Both the position numbers and the translations under genes were made by a program. A model generated the notes under the pieces. It did no database searches, had not been told where the DNA came from, and worked only from the letters and a program-made list of their open reading frames with translations. Positions 24,117 through 33,801 of a stretch of DNA of 41,302 nucleotides are shown here, in pieces (positions within the stretch are counted from its first letter, which is position 1; each line of letters begins with the position of its first letter). Origin of the DNA: Flavobacteriales bacterium (GTDB lineage Bacteria; Bacteroidota; Bacteroidia; Flavobacteriales_F; PHOS-HE28); the NCBI GenBank assembly GCA_017987115.1, contig JAGNUG010000023.1:1-41302 (forward strand), in the 5' to 3' direction.

Positions 24117-25300
24117 AGAGGCCGGTCATTTTCAGCTTACTTGTCGTTTTCATCCTTGGTGTCATGTTCATGCTAATGGCATCAACGCATTACGAAACAC
24201 TGCCTATCGTGGTCCGCAATGTTCAGGATACGCTGGTGGTGGATTCTGTGTTCTGTATAGGGGAAAAATTCCGGGTTTCGCCTCCTCAAGATGTTACGTC
24301 CAAGAATGACGAGATAAAGTGGCGACTGGATAGTTCGCAGTATGACGTTGAAGCGGTTCGCGAATTCTCACACCTTGCCGAGGGTGTGCATAGGCTGGAT
24401 ATGTTGATCAACGGAAGATACAGGGGCACAAGGAATATTACTGTGCGGCAATGCAACGCGGTTATACAAATTCCTAATAGTATGGTAGTAAATGTAGAAG
24501 CCACCTTCAGCGATAAGACCACCAATGCCCGCTCGCGCCATTGGTATATTAATGGTGATGATATTACTGTGGATAGCATCGCCACCGATCTAACATATAA
24601 GTTCAGCACCGCCGATGTCTACAATATGGAAGTGCAGGTGATAACCAATGACGGGGATACCTTACCTATATATAGTAGTGAAATAGTGGTATACCCACCA
24701 CAAAAGAAGGTTGAAAGAAAAGTGCCCTTAGTAGTAACACCTACTGAAAAGCTGCCCAAGGTGGAAAAAGAGAAGGTAGTTGCACCACCTGCCGAAATTC
24801 CTGGACCGGTGACAAGCAATGGATTCCTGAATAAGGCCAGCTATGAATTCAGTAAAGTGCATGTGGTAAGCTATGTAGATGATGCAGAGGAAAGTTGTTT
24901 TGACTACAATGGCGAGCGCAGTACGTTGAACTTGAAGGACCTGAAAAAAGATGTTTGCCTAAGCAAGATCTGGGTAGTGCCGGATCCTGATCTGAAAGGC
25001 AATAAATTACTTGTCCGTATAAAGAATGCCAAAAGCGATTTCGAATGGGCGCAGAACGTGTTCCCCGTACAAGGTGGATTTTCTGATGGTCCTAGATACA
25101 TAAGCATAACCACATTGGGTTGCGCGCTATTAAAAGGAGAATCATACATAATAACTGTTCAATCCGCAGATGAAGAAAGCCGCTTTGCCGACATGAGCTA
25201 TGCTAACGATTGCCTAGGTCTTATTGACATAGGTGACCTGATGGGTGGCTTGGATTTTGTCGAGAAGACCAAGATCGTGAAACTTGAATTCAGGTATTGA
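24113..25300 (+). CDS. tssP: T6SS envelope protein TssP
   Basis: A 395-aa protein with one N-terminal transmembrane segment (about 6-24) and a periplasmic body. The body includes two PKD/Ig-like beta-sandwich stretches (about 45-200, including RHWYINGDD), a Lys/Pro/Val linker (about 200-235) and a C-terminal beta domain (VHVVSYVDDAEESCFDYNGE ... VVPDPDLKGNKLLVRI). The arrangement and its place directly after tssO fit TssP; the exact family is assigned by context more than by a signature motif. It overlaps tssO by 4 bp. Its stop lies 7 bp before the ATG I prefer for the next gene. Confidence 0.68.
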   Translation: MKRPVIFSLLVVFILGVMFMLMASTHYETLPIVVRNVQDTLVVDSVFCIGEKFRVSPPQDVTSKNDEIKWRLDSSQYDVEAVREFSHLAEGVHRLDMLINGRYRGTRNITVRQCNAVIQIPNSMVVNVEATFSDKTTNARSRHWYINGDDITVDSIATDLTYKFSTADVYNMEVQVITNDGDTLPIYSSEIVVYPPQKKVERKVPLVVTPTEKLPKVEKEKVVAPPAEIPGPVTSNGFLNKASYEFSKVHVVSYVDDAEESCFDYNGERSTLNLKDLKKDVCLSKIWVVPDPDLKGNKLLVRIKNAKSDFEWAQNVFPVQGGFSDGPRYISITTLGCALLKGESYIITVQSADEESRFADMSYANDCLGLIDIGDLMGGLDFVEKTKIVKLEFRY

Positions 25301-25307
25301 CGGCGTG

Positions 25308-27431
25308 ATGAAGAACATAGGTTGTCACATACTGAATTGTTGGATGATGCCCTTGTTTTTACTGCTTAGCATACAAGCATTCACGCAACCGGTATTTACG
25401 CTCAAATTGTGTTCCCCTGTAGATTCTGCTGAGTTCGATCTCAACGACATTGGATTAGGTAATCGCTTTCTTTGCGCGGATACAAGTAACGATAATGTGC
25501 ATTTCGCGACGGATACAACAGGTTCCTTGGTAGGCATAACCGATGTAGAAGCAAGCAATTACTGGAGTGTGCGTGATACCATCTTCGTTTTTACCAGCAC
25601 TGATCAAGCTTGTATCAACCCCGCCCCCATTTGGTTGTCTTTGGAATTGATCGTGGATCCATTACCAATAGTGACCATTGTTGATAATACGCTATGTTCC
25701 GGAGACTCCCTGACCATGTTCTTCGGCCCGGATTCCGGATCCACTTGGGAAATGTTTTGGAGTCAGGCATCGCCCATTACCAATGCCATTGCCGGTGATA
25801 CGGTGGTCGCATTGGTGGGTAACATAGGCGCCACAACAGCTTATTCGCTGGATAGTGTGATGAACACAGGTACCGGTTGTGTGAGTGCTGTTCCCGAAAT
25901 GATAACTGTCCATTCCATTCCATCGGTGACCCTGCTCACTGACACGATCATGTGTCCCGGGGATAGTTTGCAGTTGCTATTCACACCCTCAGATGAAGGA
26001 CCTTGGTCTTTGTTTTGGTCAGATGGTGCAACCACACAATGGCCGCAGGCCGTTATTGGAGATACTGTGAGCAGCTTTGCAACAACAGCAGGAGTAGATA
26101 CATTGCTTTCCATTTCAAGTGGCGCGCAATGTGCGTTCAATGATACGATCATGTTGCACGTGCTGGCTGGTCCTTCTGCGACACTAACTGCCGGCGCGTG
26201 CGTGGGCGATACGGTGGCCTTGAGCGATACCTTGAACTTGAGCACCATCGGTTTTGCCAATAGCGCTATTGTACCGGTGGACCTTGATATGTTTGTAATG
26301 CCCAATGATGTGATCAACCCACCGCTATTGGTTGTACTAGGGGCACCAAATGGGTGTATGGATACCTTAACTCTACAGGTTGATCCCGAACCATCGTTCG
26401 ATACAATAACCTCCATCGCTTGTGAAGGCGATGCCATAATTGTTTCCGGCATCGCGAATGCTACCACCCTCACCTACGAATGGGCCAATTCACAACAATC
26501 TCTTGAATTGAATGTAGTCAACGGTAGTGCCAGCATTCTCAGCTCCAACACATCAGAGGGTCCACTTCATCTGGTATTGCAAGGTGCCTGTTCGTTGGAT
26601 ACGCTATTGAGCAATATTCAGGTGTACCCATTGCCAAATGCGGTAATTATCAACAATAGCAATTCGCTGGATGGTCAAGTGGGATACTGTGTTGGCCAGC
26701 AATTGGACTTGTTGAGTACGAATGCGAATGCTATTTGGACCGCCCAGGACACCGCCTTTTTGGAGCCGGACATGGCCATTGGTGCTTCATACGACCCCAT
26801 GATCACGAACACTGGAAGCTATGAAATAGTGCTCACCGTTAGTCGGGATTCAGGCGGGGTAGTTTGCACAGCTGATACCAGCCTAACTGTGGACGCGTCA
26901 CGCTCGTTGTGCAAGATCAGTTCATTATACCAGTTTCCCGGCTACATATTCATCGCTGCGTTGGATACCACTTTCAATGGCGATTCACCATACTTCCAGT
27001 GGTTCAATGCCAATGACCCCTTGATCCTTGACACTCTTGCTAGTGTTGGCAATGCGGCCATAGCGATAATACCTGCATCTCTGGCAGATAGTGTGATCCG
27101 TGTATTCGGATCCTACTATGGCGAAGGACTCTGTGAGTGTAGTTCCGGAAGGTTGAACACCAAGGCGATAGTTGATCAAGTGAACGAATTGAAAGTTTAC
27201 CCGAATCCGATCGAAGGAGGCAATTTCAATATGATCATGCCCAGTTATTTTCAGGATCAGCGTGTACAAATGCAACTGATCGATCCGCTGGGAAAAAGCG
27301 TTCTGAAATTGGAACTGGAACCGGGAAGCATCTTCCGAACAATTGAAATACCGGTTGATCTGGATGGGGTCCATTTGATGGAATTACGCTCCTCCGCCCA
27401 GGTAGTTGGTCATAAAGTGATCGTGCGATGA
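25308..27431 (+). CDS. Ig/PKD-like repeat protein with T9SS type A sorting domain inside the T6SS operon
   Basis: A protein of about 707 aa. The signal peptide is MKNIGCHILNCWMMPLFLLL to about QAF; I prefer the ATG at 25308 over 25284, which overlaps tssP. The body is a string of short beta-sandwich repeats of the gliding-motility/PKD type, each with a Cys-x-G-D-S/T-like start (for example LCSGDSLTMFFGPDSG, MCPGDSLQLLFTPSDEG, ACEGDAIIVSGIA). It ends in a classic T9SS type A domain (LKVYPNPIEGGNFNM, VHLMELRS). It would be exported by T9SS, anchored or released at the surface, and it overlaps the next gene by 4 bp. A T9SS cargo in the middle of a T6SS operon is unusual; a role as an outer-surface scaffold around the T6SS exit is speculative. 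Confidence 0.85.
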   Translation: MKNIGCHILNCWMMPLFLLLSIQAFTQPVFTLKLCSPVDSAEFDLNDIGLGNRFLCADTSNDNVHFATDTTGSLVGITDVEASNYWSVRDTIFVFTSTDQACINPAPIWLSLELIVDPLPIVTIVDNTLCSGDSLTMFFGPDSGSTWEMFWSQASPITNAIAGDTVVALVGNIGATTAYSLDSVMNTGTGCVSAVPEMITVHSIPSVTLLTDTIMCPGDSLQLLFTPSDEGPWSLFWSDGATTQWPQAVIGDTVSSFATTAGVDTLLSISSGAQCAFNDTIMLHVLAGPSATLTAGACVGDTVALSDTLNLSTIGFANSAIVPVDLDMFVMPNDVINPPLLVVLGAPNGCMDTLTLQVDPEPSFDTITSIACEGDAIIVSGIANATTLTYEWANSQQSLELNVVNGSASILSSNTSEGPLHLVLQGACSLDTLLSNIQVYPLPNAVIINNSNSLDGQVGYCVGQQLDLLSTNANAIWTAQDTAFLEPDMAIGASYDPMITNTGSYEIVLTVSRDSGGVVCTADTSLTVDASRSLCKISSLYQFPGYIFIAALDTTFNGDSPYFQWFNANDPLILDTLASVGNAAIAIIPASLADSVIRVFGSYYGEGLCECSSGRLNTKAIVDQVNELKVYPNPIEGGNFNMIMPSYFQDQRVQMQLIDPLGKSVLKLELEPGSIFRTIEIPVDLDGVHLMELRSSAQVVGHKVIVR

Positions 27432-28891
27432 AAGGATGCCCATTATCCTTTCTTTTTTTAGCTGTGGTACTCGTGCCGTTAGGTGTGAATGCGCAGGATA
27501 AAGGATCAATGGAACTGAACCGCGCACAGGCGAAGATCAAAGCATTTGATCTGGCAACTCGGTTTGGTGATCTAAGCCAATTGAAGGATACACAAGGAAA
27601 CAACCTTGAAGGAGAATTTTTGGATCTATTTGGATTGAACGCACAACTGTTGTTGGATTTTTATGCAAACGAAGAGAGTGCAGCTGATCATGGTCGGAGC
27701 CTAGGTCCTAAGGCGTATTGCGCTGAGTACTATTCGAAAAAGATCGACGAACCTTTAGGGGTGGTCACAAAGGTCATGAAGCCACTTACGTCAGTTCTGC
27801 TTTCAGGGGCTGAAGATCATTTCATTGTTCGGCTCGTTGTCAAACGTACCTTCCCCAGGGTGCTCAGCAACGGAGTATTGATCGAGCCGGAAAAGCCGAA
27901 GGAGGTGTTCCAGTTCATTACCGTGCGAGTGAGCAAACAAGAGCAAGCATTCATCCAGATCATACAACCCTATTTTGAGCAAATAGAGAATAAATGGACG
28001 CTGGACTTCTACAGGTTCGGTGGTGGCGATGGTACTATCCGGAGCAACGGTGCGGCCATTTTGACCAAAGATCCGAACATGGCCATCGCTCTGTTGGGTT
28101 TTCGTGTCGGTTATCGCTTTTATCCATTCAAGGAGGCTTCACCACTTTTACGTGGTCGATTGGGTTTTCATGTAGGTGCGGGAGCCGAAACATGGAACTA
28201 TAAGCTTACCGGAATAGAGGCTATGGGGTCACAGCAAGTTGATTACTTGGGTGCTGGTGATAATGTGATCGATCTTATCGATCTGGATATGTTGAATGAT
28301 CTTGGCGGTGACGATTTCATACTTAACCAGCGAAGCAAGTTTGCGCCGGAAACCATTAAAAGAACATTGTTCACGATCCGTGGAGCAGGTAGCTATGATG
28401 TTTTCAAAAAGAGTAAATGGAGCACCAATCTGGAACTTGGGTTGGGCTATGTTTCCGGCGGCAAAGCCAATGTTCACCTAAGTGCTGTGGATGATCAGTT
28501 CGTAGTGTTCCAAGAAGGACCATTTGCGGGTAATGAGGTTACTATTGAACACAATTCCGTTGGTTACAACGGCGATATTGTCTTTAGGAACACACATGCA
28601 AATGCTTATGGTTTCGGGTCGTCCACTTCTGAATTGGACCAGCAAGTGGAGTTACGGTCCACGATCTATTGGGATGTGAAATTGACCCAGGTTTTTAACT
28701 ATAGGAAGATCGAATTTGGGGTTTTCCTATCTTTAAGGCACCATATCACCCCTAGTCTTGATAATACAGACCTATCCACAATACAACTGAACGAAATTCG
28801 CCAACAGGAGGTTTCTGCTAGTAGGGCATTCGTGGAAAAGGCAACGCCGCATTTCTTTGGCTTTGGACTAAGTATTCAAAAAATCAGATAA
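27428..28891 (+). CDS. Exported barrel-like protein of unknown family
   Basis: A 487-aa exported protein with a signal peptide ending near NAQ (residue 23). The first 180 residues form a mixed alpha/beta region with FLDLFGLNAQLLLDFYAN, which may be a separate periplasmic domain. From about residue 200 it alternates strands and turns in the manner of an outer-membrane barrel (MAIALLGFRVGYRFYPF, RGRLGFHVGAGAETWNY, YWDVKLTQVFNYRKIEFGVFLSLRHHITP) and ends in FGLSIQKIR. I do not recognise the family. By position between the T9SS protein and TssR it may be an outer-membrane partner of the system. It overlaps the preceding gene by 4 bp. Confidence 0.65.
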   Translation: MKGCPLSFLFLAVVLVPLGVNAQDKGSMELNRAQAKIKAFDLATRFGDLSQLKDTQGNNLEGEFLDLFGLNAQLLLDFYANEESAADHGRSLGPKAYCAEYYSKKIDEPLGVVTKVMKPLTSVLLSGAEDHFIVRLVVKRTFPRVLSNGVLIEPEKPKEVFQFITVRVSKQEQAFIQIIQPYFEQIENKWTLDFYRFGGGDGTIRSNGAAILTKDPNMAIALLGFRVGYRFYPFKEASPLLRGRLGFHVGAGAETWNYKLTGIEAMGSQQVDYLGAGDNVIDLIDLDMLNDLGGDDFILNQRSKFAPETIKRTLFTIRGAGSYDVFKKSKWSTNLELGLGYVSGGKANVHLSAVDDQFVVFQEGPFAGNEVTIEHNSVGYNGDIVFRNTHANAYGFGSSTSELDQQVELRSTIYWDVKLTQVFNYRKIEFGVFLSLRHHITPSLDNTDLSTIQLNEIRQQEVSASRAFVEKATPHFFGFGLSIQKIR

Positions 28892-28893
28892 GA

Positions 28894-31401
28894 ATGAACA
28901 TCGTACGGCATATGCGGCTTTGGCTTTTTTTGGCTTGCACGGCTAGTCCTTTTTTGGCTGGTGCACAGCTGGAGTTGCCCAGTGAATTGCTGCATCCACG
29001 GTATAGCATGGCCGAGAAAATGATCAAGCTGAATGACGGCGTCGATTATCGGACCGGAAAAGTTCCGAGCCGCAATACGAGCGATCAGGAATGGCGTGCA
29101 TTTACGGACAGAGCTGATGTGGGCGTTTATGACAATGATAAATGGAAAGAAAAGACGAATACGCTGCCGCGCATGGGAACCATGCTAACGATAAGAAAAG
29201 AAAGTGATGAGGGAGTTGAAGTCATGCAGGGAGGTGCCAAATTAGGTTGGGTGAAAAAAGCGGAACTGGTGCTTTGGCCACATCCATTGGTGAAGTATGG
29301 TTCTGAGGCGGTTGATCTAAAGGCGTTCATCGTGAATACGGTCGATAAGGCGTTTACTGACAAGATCAAAGAAGACCCAACGTTGAAGTCCTTCTATCAA
29401 ATTTATGATGCCCCAACATCCAATAAGGTCTTGGATACGAAACAGATCTACCAAATTCTTTTTGCGTACAAATACGACGATGCGCAAGGCCGTTACTTGC
29501 TCAGTAATAACTATAAGTTGGATGGAGATGGACAACTTCTAGGATGGGTGGATCAGAACCGTGTAAAGATCTGGGATACGGCTTTAGCACTGGAACCTAA
29601 TTGGGATAGCCCTGCTATGGAAGAGCGCAGGAAGAACGGTCAGTTCATAGCCCAGGTGTTCAAGGACCACAATGATGCAACGCGTTATTATGGTGGTGAC
29701 TATAAGGTGAAACCATTGAACCAGCTCGATCCGGTCATCTTGGAAAAAGACAGAACGAACGTGGATATTCTTCACGAAAGTGGTCGGTTCAGTGGTATTA
29801 TTCCACGTTTTCCTTTTTTATCCCAAGCTAGTAACGATGCTGTAATTGAGTGCGGTGCAATAGGTAAAATGAATGTTGCCAACACAGGAACGGTCAAGGG
29901 TACGAGCGATGTGGAATTTGGCCTGTTGCGAAAGAAACTGGAACGCGCACAGGAGAACCAAAGCAAGGTGAACATAGTATTTGTTGTGGATGCGACCAGT
30001 GGCATGCAAAAGCATTTCAGGTCCACCGTATTACCAGCTATGCAGGCTCTTATTCAGAATACGGCAAGTGAGAAACGTAGCAATTTGCGCTTTGGAATGG
30101 TGGCTTATTCCGATGGTGATTGTGGAAGCTCGGTAGATGATGTTCTGGTGAAACGGATCCAGCTAACGAATGATCTTGATAAGTTCAACAACGCGGTCAA
30201 TATTGCGCAAGTGAATACGGTCATTGATGGTGATGTCCTGGTTGCCTCTAAGCTTGGTCTGTTGTCAGCACTGAATGATCTAGGAATGAATGACGACGAG
30301 ACCAACATCATCTTCCATTTGGGTAGAACGATGGATGTGGGGAGTGATATGGTGCGTAGTTTCAGTTGTACCCGAACACCCTTTGTTGATGAAGGAGATC
30401 TGGTCAATGCGTTCTTCAATAAACGACCAGCCTTCGTTTCCTTTCAAACAGATTGGAAGAATGGCATTGGCTATAAAGGGTTTGAAGATGAGGTCCAGGT
30501 GTTAATGGAGAAGGTCGCAAGTAAGATCAATGACAGCGAGAAGGAACGGTTCATAACCTATGATGCCGGACAAGAGACCCAAACTGAGGCCGTTCGGAAT
30601 CAAGGATATACTGAGATCGTAAATGCGCCAGCTTTAATGCGGATCTATTATCCGGAAAGATCCCTGGCTGAAAGTGAATTGAGCCCTGAAGTTCTCGTTC
30701 GTTTGATCGGCGAAGCGTATGAAGCAGCCCAAAAGAAAGGCGAGGTGGAATTGAAGATCAGAGCTATGCTCTTCAACGATGACCAAACACTTGGTAAAGC
30801 CTTTACGGAATTCTCCTCGGAAGCAGCTATCGCGTTGAGTAAAGCTAACCTGAGCACCGAGGAAATGCGTTTATTGGCCAAGGAACGCGTACACACGTTC
30901 CAGCTGGCAAATACATTCTTGAAGAACAAAGATGCACAGAACCCTACCTATAGATTAGTGCTATTCATGAAACAAGGTAGCGTTGATGCATTGCGTGATC
31001 TTTTCGAGCGTGTTGAGAACGCTTCAGACAGCCAGGATGCTGCAGGGCAGCGCGATGTTCTTAAAGATGCATTGGAGAAATACGCAAAAAGCATTCTGAA
31101 TATTGAAGATATGGACCAGAAGGTGGACATAAGCAGATTGCGTAGCCAAATAACCGGAGTGGGGGACCATGTTGGTGGCAGCAATTCCCTATTAAGCCGC
31201 TTAAGCAAATTGGACGATATTGAAGACCTGAGTGATATGGAAGTTCAGAACTATTTCCGTGACATACAACGAAAGGGGCGCGAATTCAAAGACAAGGTCA
31301 TAGCTGTTAAGGGTGGTTATCCCTTTGTATATACCGCAGGTATAACAGATCGTGACAAGGAATTGAAGTTCTACTGGATCCCAATGGAATACCTGTTCTG
31401 A
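28894..31401 (+). CDS. tssR: T6SS periplasmic protein TssR with VWA domain
   Basis: An 835-aa exported protein. A signal peptide ends near GAQ. An SH3-like segment (about 85-130: RMGTMLTIRKESDEGVEV, GWVKKAELVLW) is followed by a second similar strand set (LLGWVDQNRVKIW), then a VWA domain from about residue 360 (VNIVFVVDATSGM). A long helical region (about 590-790) comes next. The MIDAS motif reads D366-A-T-S-G-M, so the position usually held by the last Ser (DxSxS) is Gly. Size, VWA and neighbours match TssR, a Bacteroidota-specific component. It is followed by an ABC transporter pair and a TssQ-like lipoprotein. Confidence 0.85.
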   Translation: MNIVRHMRLWLFLACTASPFLAGAQLELPSELLHPRYSMAEKMIKLNDGVDYRTGKVPSRNTSDQEWRAFTDRADVGVYDNDKWKEKTNTLPRMGTMLTIRKESDEGVEVMQGGAKLGWVKKAELVLWPHPLVKYGSEAVDLKAFIVNTVDKAFTDKIKEDPTLKSFYQIYDAPTSNKVLDTKQIYQILFAYKYDDAQGRYLLSNNYKLDGDGQLLGWVDQNRVKIWDTALALEPNWDSPAMEERRKNGQFIAQVFKDHNDATRYYGGDYKVKPLNQLDPVILEKDRTNVDILHESGRFSGIIPRFPFLSQASNDAVIECGAIGKMNVANTGTVKGTSDVEFGLLRKKLERAQENQSKVNIVFVVDATSGMQKHFRSTVLPAMQALIQNTASEKRSNLRFGMVAYSDGDCGSSVDDVLVKRIQLTNDLDKFNNAVNIAQVNTVIDGDVLVASKLGLLSALNDLGMNDDETNIIFHLGRTMDVGSDMVRSFSCTRTPFVDEGDLVNAFFNKRPAFVSFQTDWKNGIGYKGFEDEVQVLMEKVASKINDSEKERFITYDAGQETQTEAVRNQGYTEIVNAPALMRIYYPERSLAESELSPEVLVRLIGEAYEAAQKKGEVELKIRAMLFNDDQTLGKAFTEFSSEAAIALSKANLSTEEMRLLAKERVHTFQLANTFLKNKDAQNPTYRLVLFMKQGSVDALRDLFERVENASDSQDAAGQRDVLKDALEKYAKSILNIEDMDQKVDISRLRSQITGVGDHVGGSNSLLSRLSKLDDIEDLSDMEVQNYFRDIQRKGREFKDKVIAVKGGYPFVYTAGITDRDKELKFYWIPMEYLF

Positions 31402-31420
31402 AGCGATCGCGCACCGCGCT

Positions 31421-32158
31421 ATGGCCACTGCTCCTGTTTTCTCAATTCGCGATCTTGATCTAGGCTATGATCCGGGTAATACGGTGTTGCACATACCGCA
31501 GCTAACAGTTATACCGGGTGAGCTTACGTTCGTTCTGGGCCCCAGTGGTGCAGGCAAAAGTACGCTGCTGGAGAGTTTGGGTTTAATGAAGAATACGTTC
31601 CAGCCCGGCCCGAACTCTTTACTTGACCTCAGAACCGTACAAGGCAACACTACAAGTTTATTGGGCATTTGGGAAGATGGTGGCGACCGCGCAAATGCTA
31701 TGCGGAAAAAGCATTTCTCGTTCATTTTTCAAAGCACTAACCTAATGCCCAACTTCAGCTTGGGCGAGAATATCTGCTTTACGGGTATGCTGGAAGGAGC
31801 GGACCTTAGCGCCATGAAACCAAAGGCCTTGCAGTTAATGGATCAGCTCAACTTGGATCCTGCATTGTTCGACCAACCTGCTACAATGGCCAGTGGTGGC
31901 CAAAGACAACGTGCGGCATTCGTGCGCGCTTTGTGCAAAGGGTTCGACGTGCTATTTTGCGATGAACCTACTGGGAACTTGGATCACGAGAATGCATTGT
32001 CATTGTTCCAATTGCTGCGCAAGCATATAAAGGATAACCAATTGGCAGCAGTAATTGTCACGCATGATGTGGACCTTGCTGAACGATTTGCGGATCGCGT
32101 AGTGAATATAGAATTGCAGTCACGCAATAAGCAGACCTTAGGAGTGGTTCAACCATGA
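31421..32158 (+). CDS. ABC transporter ATP-binding protein (LolD/MacB-like)
   Basis: A 245-aa nucleotide-binding subunit. The Walker A motif is GPSGAGKST (40-48, K46). Next come a Q-loop (FQSTNLMPNFSL), a signature ASGGQRQR in place of LSGGQ, a Walker B VLFCDEPTGNLD and an H-loop VTHD. This pattern (the EPTGNLD end especially) is typical of the MacB/LolD/FtsE branch, which drives mechanotransmission rather than simple transport. It begins 19 bp after tssR and overlaps the permease gene by 4 bp. Confidence 0.93.
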   Translation: MATAPVFSIRDLDLGYDPGNTVLHIPQLTVIPGELTFVLGPSGAGKSTLLESLGLMKNTFQPGPNSLLDLRTVQGNTTSLLGIWEDGGDRANAMRKKHFSFIFQSTNLMPNFSLGENICFTGMLEGADLSAMKPKALQLMDQLNLDPALFDQPATMASGGQRQRAAFVRALCKGFDVLFCDEPTGNLDHENALSLFQLLRKHIKDNQLAAVIVTHDVDLAERFADRVVNIELQSRNKQTLGVVQP

Positions 32159-33801
32159 TCGAACTCCTGTACAGAGCCATAGCTGGAAATGGCACGGACC
32201 ACCGGTCGCTTTTCTTGCGCAATGAGTTGCGCACATTGCTTGGTCGGGCTAACAAGAATTTAAAGACCCTCGCGTACTTCACACTGCTGGCATTCATTGC
32301 TGTTGTGTTTGCTGAAGCAGGGTGGAAGTACTTGGGCAAACGCATGGACAACCCGTACGTGAAGTGGATCGATTTTCCTGTGAGTTCTGATGTGGACAAC
32401 CAATACGGGCCCATTATTCGCGATCTGGACAGCTTAAAGAGCGAACAGCAGTTCACGATGGACCGCCACAGCGGCTTCAACCGGTACATTCTGGGTTTCC
32501 GTAGAGCCGATGGTCGCCTTACCGATAAAGTGAAAGGCCGCACGTTCATACATCCGGAAGACAACACGTTATTGGCTGCCATACTCATCGAGCAGAATAG
32601 AGTGCGAATGAATGCTCCCGGGAGTGACCCTGGTGCATGGAGCGAAGCGCACAAGAAACGGGGTATCATCATCACTGAGGAATTAGTGCGGATGATGAAA
32701 TTCGATGCGGATCAAGACACGTTGTACGCGGAGTACGGCAAAGATCATTACTTGCAATTAAAGGTTATCGCAGTGGTGAAAAGCCTCCCGGATCGCGCTA
32801 TGTTCATGAGCAGCTATGAAATGTTCTGGGACCTTACGCGAAGCGCTGGCACCGAATTCGATTTTTACAATAAGTACCGCCGGACCGACCGATTGCCGTT
32901 CCTCGTCAGAATGGAAGATGCTCAATACGACACGAAAAAGGCCAAAATTCAATTGGACCAACTTGTGCGGGAACAAGGTTATGATCTGCAGGTAACGAAC
33001 ATAGCGATCGGGCAATTGCCCGTGTCACAAGGACCATTCAATGCAACCATGACCGTAATGTTGGAAGGAGAGCATGAAATGGGACGAACCCATGACTTGG
33101 TGGAACTGATCACCCGCGCCAGCAGTACCGAATACCTACGTCCGTTCCTGCAGGAAGAGTACAATTGGCATCGCACAGGCGAACTTAGTGGCTCCAAGGA
33201 TGTGTTGGTAAGACCGGGCACTGGCGACAACAAATACTCCTTCGTTACCATGCACTTCGATCAGATCGACAGCATCCGTCCATTCCGCAAATACATGTTG
33301 AACAAATTTGCGGTCGATATTGACCTGGAGCAGATCGAATCGCGGGAGAACTTTCATTTGGTCACAGTGATCACCAGTATTCTGGCCATTGCGCTCATAC
33401 TTTTCGCTCTGATCAGCATTTCCCTGTTCATAAGCAATGTGTTGCGGGCACATTTGGAAAAGATCAAAATGAATCTGGGCACCTTCATGGCATTCGGCCT
33501 TTCGCGCCAATTCCTGGTGGGTAGTTATTTACGTATGATCCTGGGAATGTTATTGGCCGTGTTCCTGTTTGCCCTGTTGGTGGTGGGCCTGTTGGATGTA
33601 CTGGACGTGCCATACCGTTTGCTCACACTGTTCGGCATGTCATTGAACCAGGACTTCACCGAGGCATTCAGCGTATTGAGCTTGAGTTTGTTCATGCTCA
33701 TCATACTTATCTTGCTGCTCACTTGGTGGAACACGCGCCGTTCTGTGAATGCGGTGTTGCGCCATGCTCCAAGCGACCTCATTTACAACCGGACGGAATG
33801 A
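32155..33801 (+). CDS. ABC transporter permease (FtsX/MacB-like)
   Basis: A 548-aa membrane subunit with one transmembrane helix near the start (about 38-56), a large extracytoplasmic domain of about 340 residues, and three C-terminal helices (about 402-428, 460-482, 507-528). The topology is that of type VII (MacB/LolC/FtsX) ABC proteins. It overlaps the ATPase gene and the lipoprotein gene by 4 bp each. The large domain could act on TssR, TssQ or the M23 peptidase, as FtsX-like proteins do with their own wall hydrolases. A comparison with TagS of the P. aeruginosa H1-T6SS is suggested by position. Confidence 0.85.
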   Translation: MIELLYRAIAGNGTDHRSLFLRNELRTLLGRANKNLKTLAYFTLLAFIAVVFAEAGWKYLGKRMDNPYVKWIDFPVSSDVDNQYGPIIRDLDSLKSEQQFTMDRHSGFNRYILGFRRADGRLTDKVKGRTFIHPEDNTLLAAILIEQNRVRMNAPGSDPGAWSEAHKKRGIIITEELVRMMKFDADQDTLYAEYGKDHYLQLKVIAVVKSLPDRAMFMSSYEMFWDLTRSAGTEFDFYNKYRRTDRLPFLVRMEDAQYDTKKAKIQLDQLVREQGYDLQVTNIAIGQLPVSQGPFNATMTVMLEGEHEMGRTHDLVELITRASSTEYLRPFLQEEYNWHRTGELSGSKDVLVRPGTGDNKYSFVTMHFDQIDSIRPFRKYMLNKFAVDIDLEQIESRENFHLVTVITSILAIALILFALISISLFISNVLRAHLEKIKMNLGTFMAFGLSRQFLVGSYLRMILGMLLAVFLFALLVVGLLDVLDVPYRLLTLFGMSLNQDFTEAFSVLSLSLFMLIILILLLTWWNTRRSVNAVLRHAPSDLIYNRTE

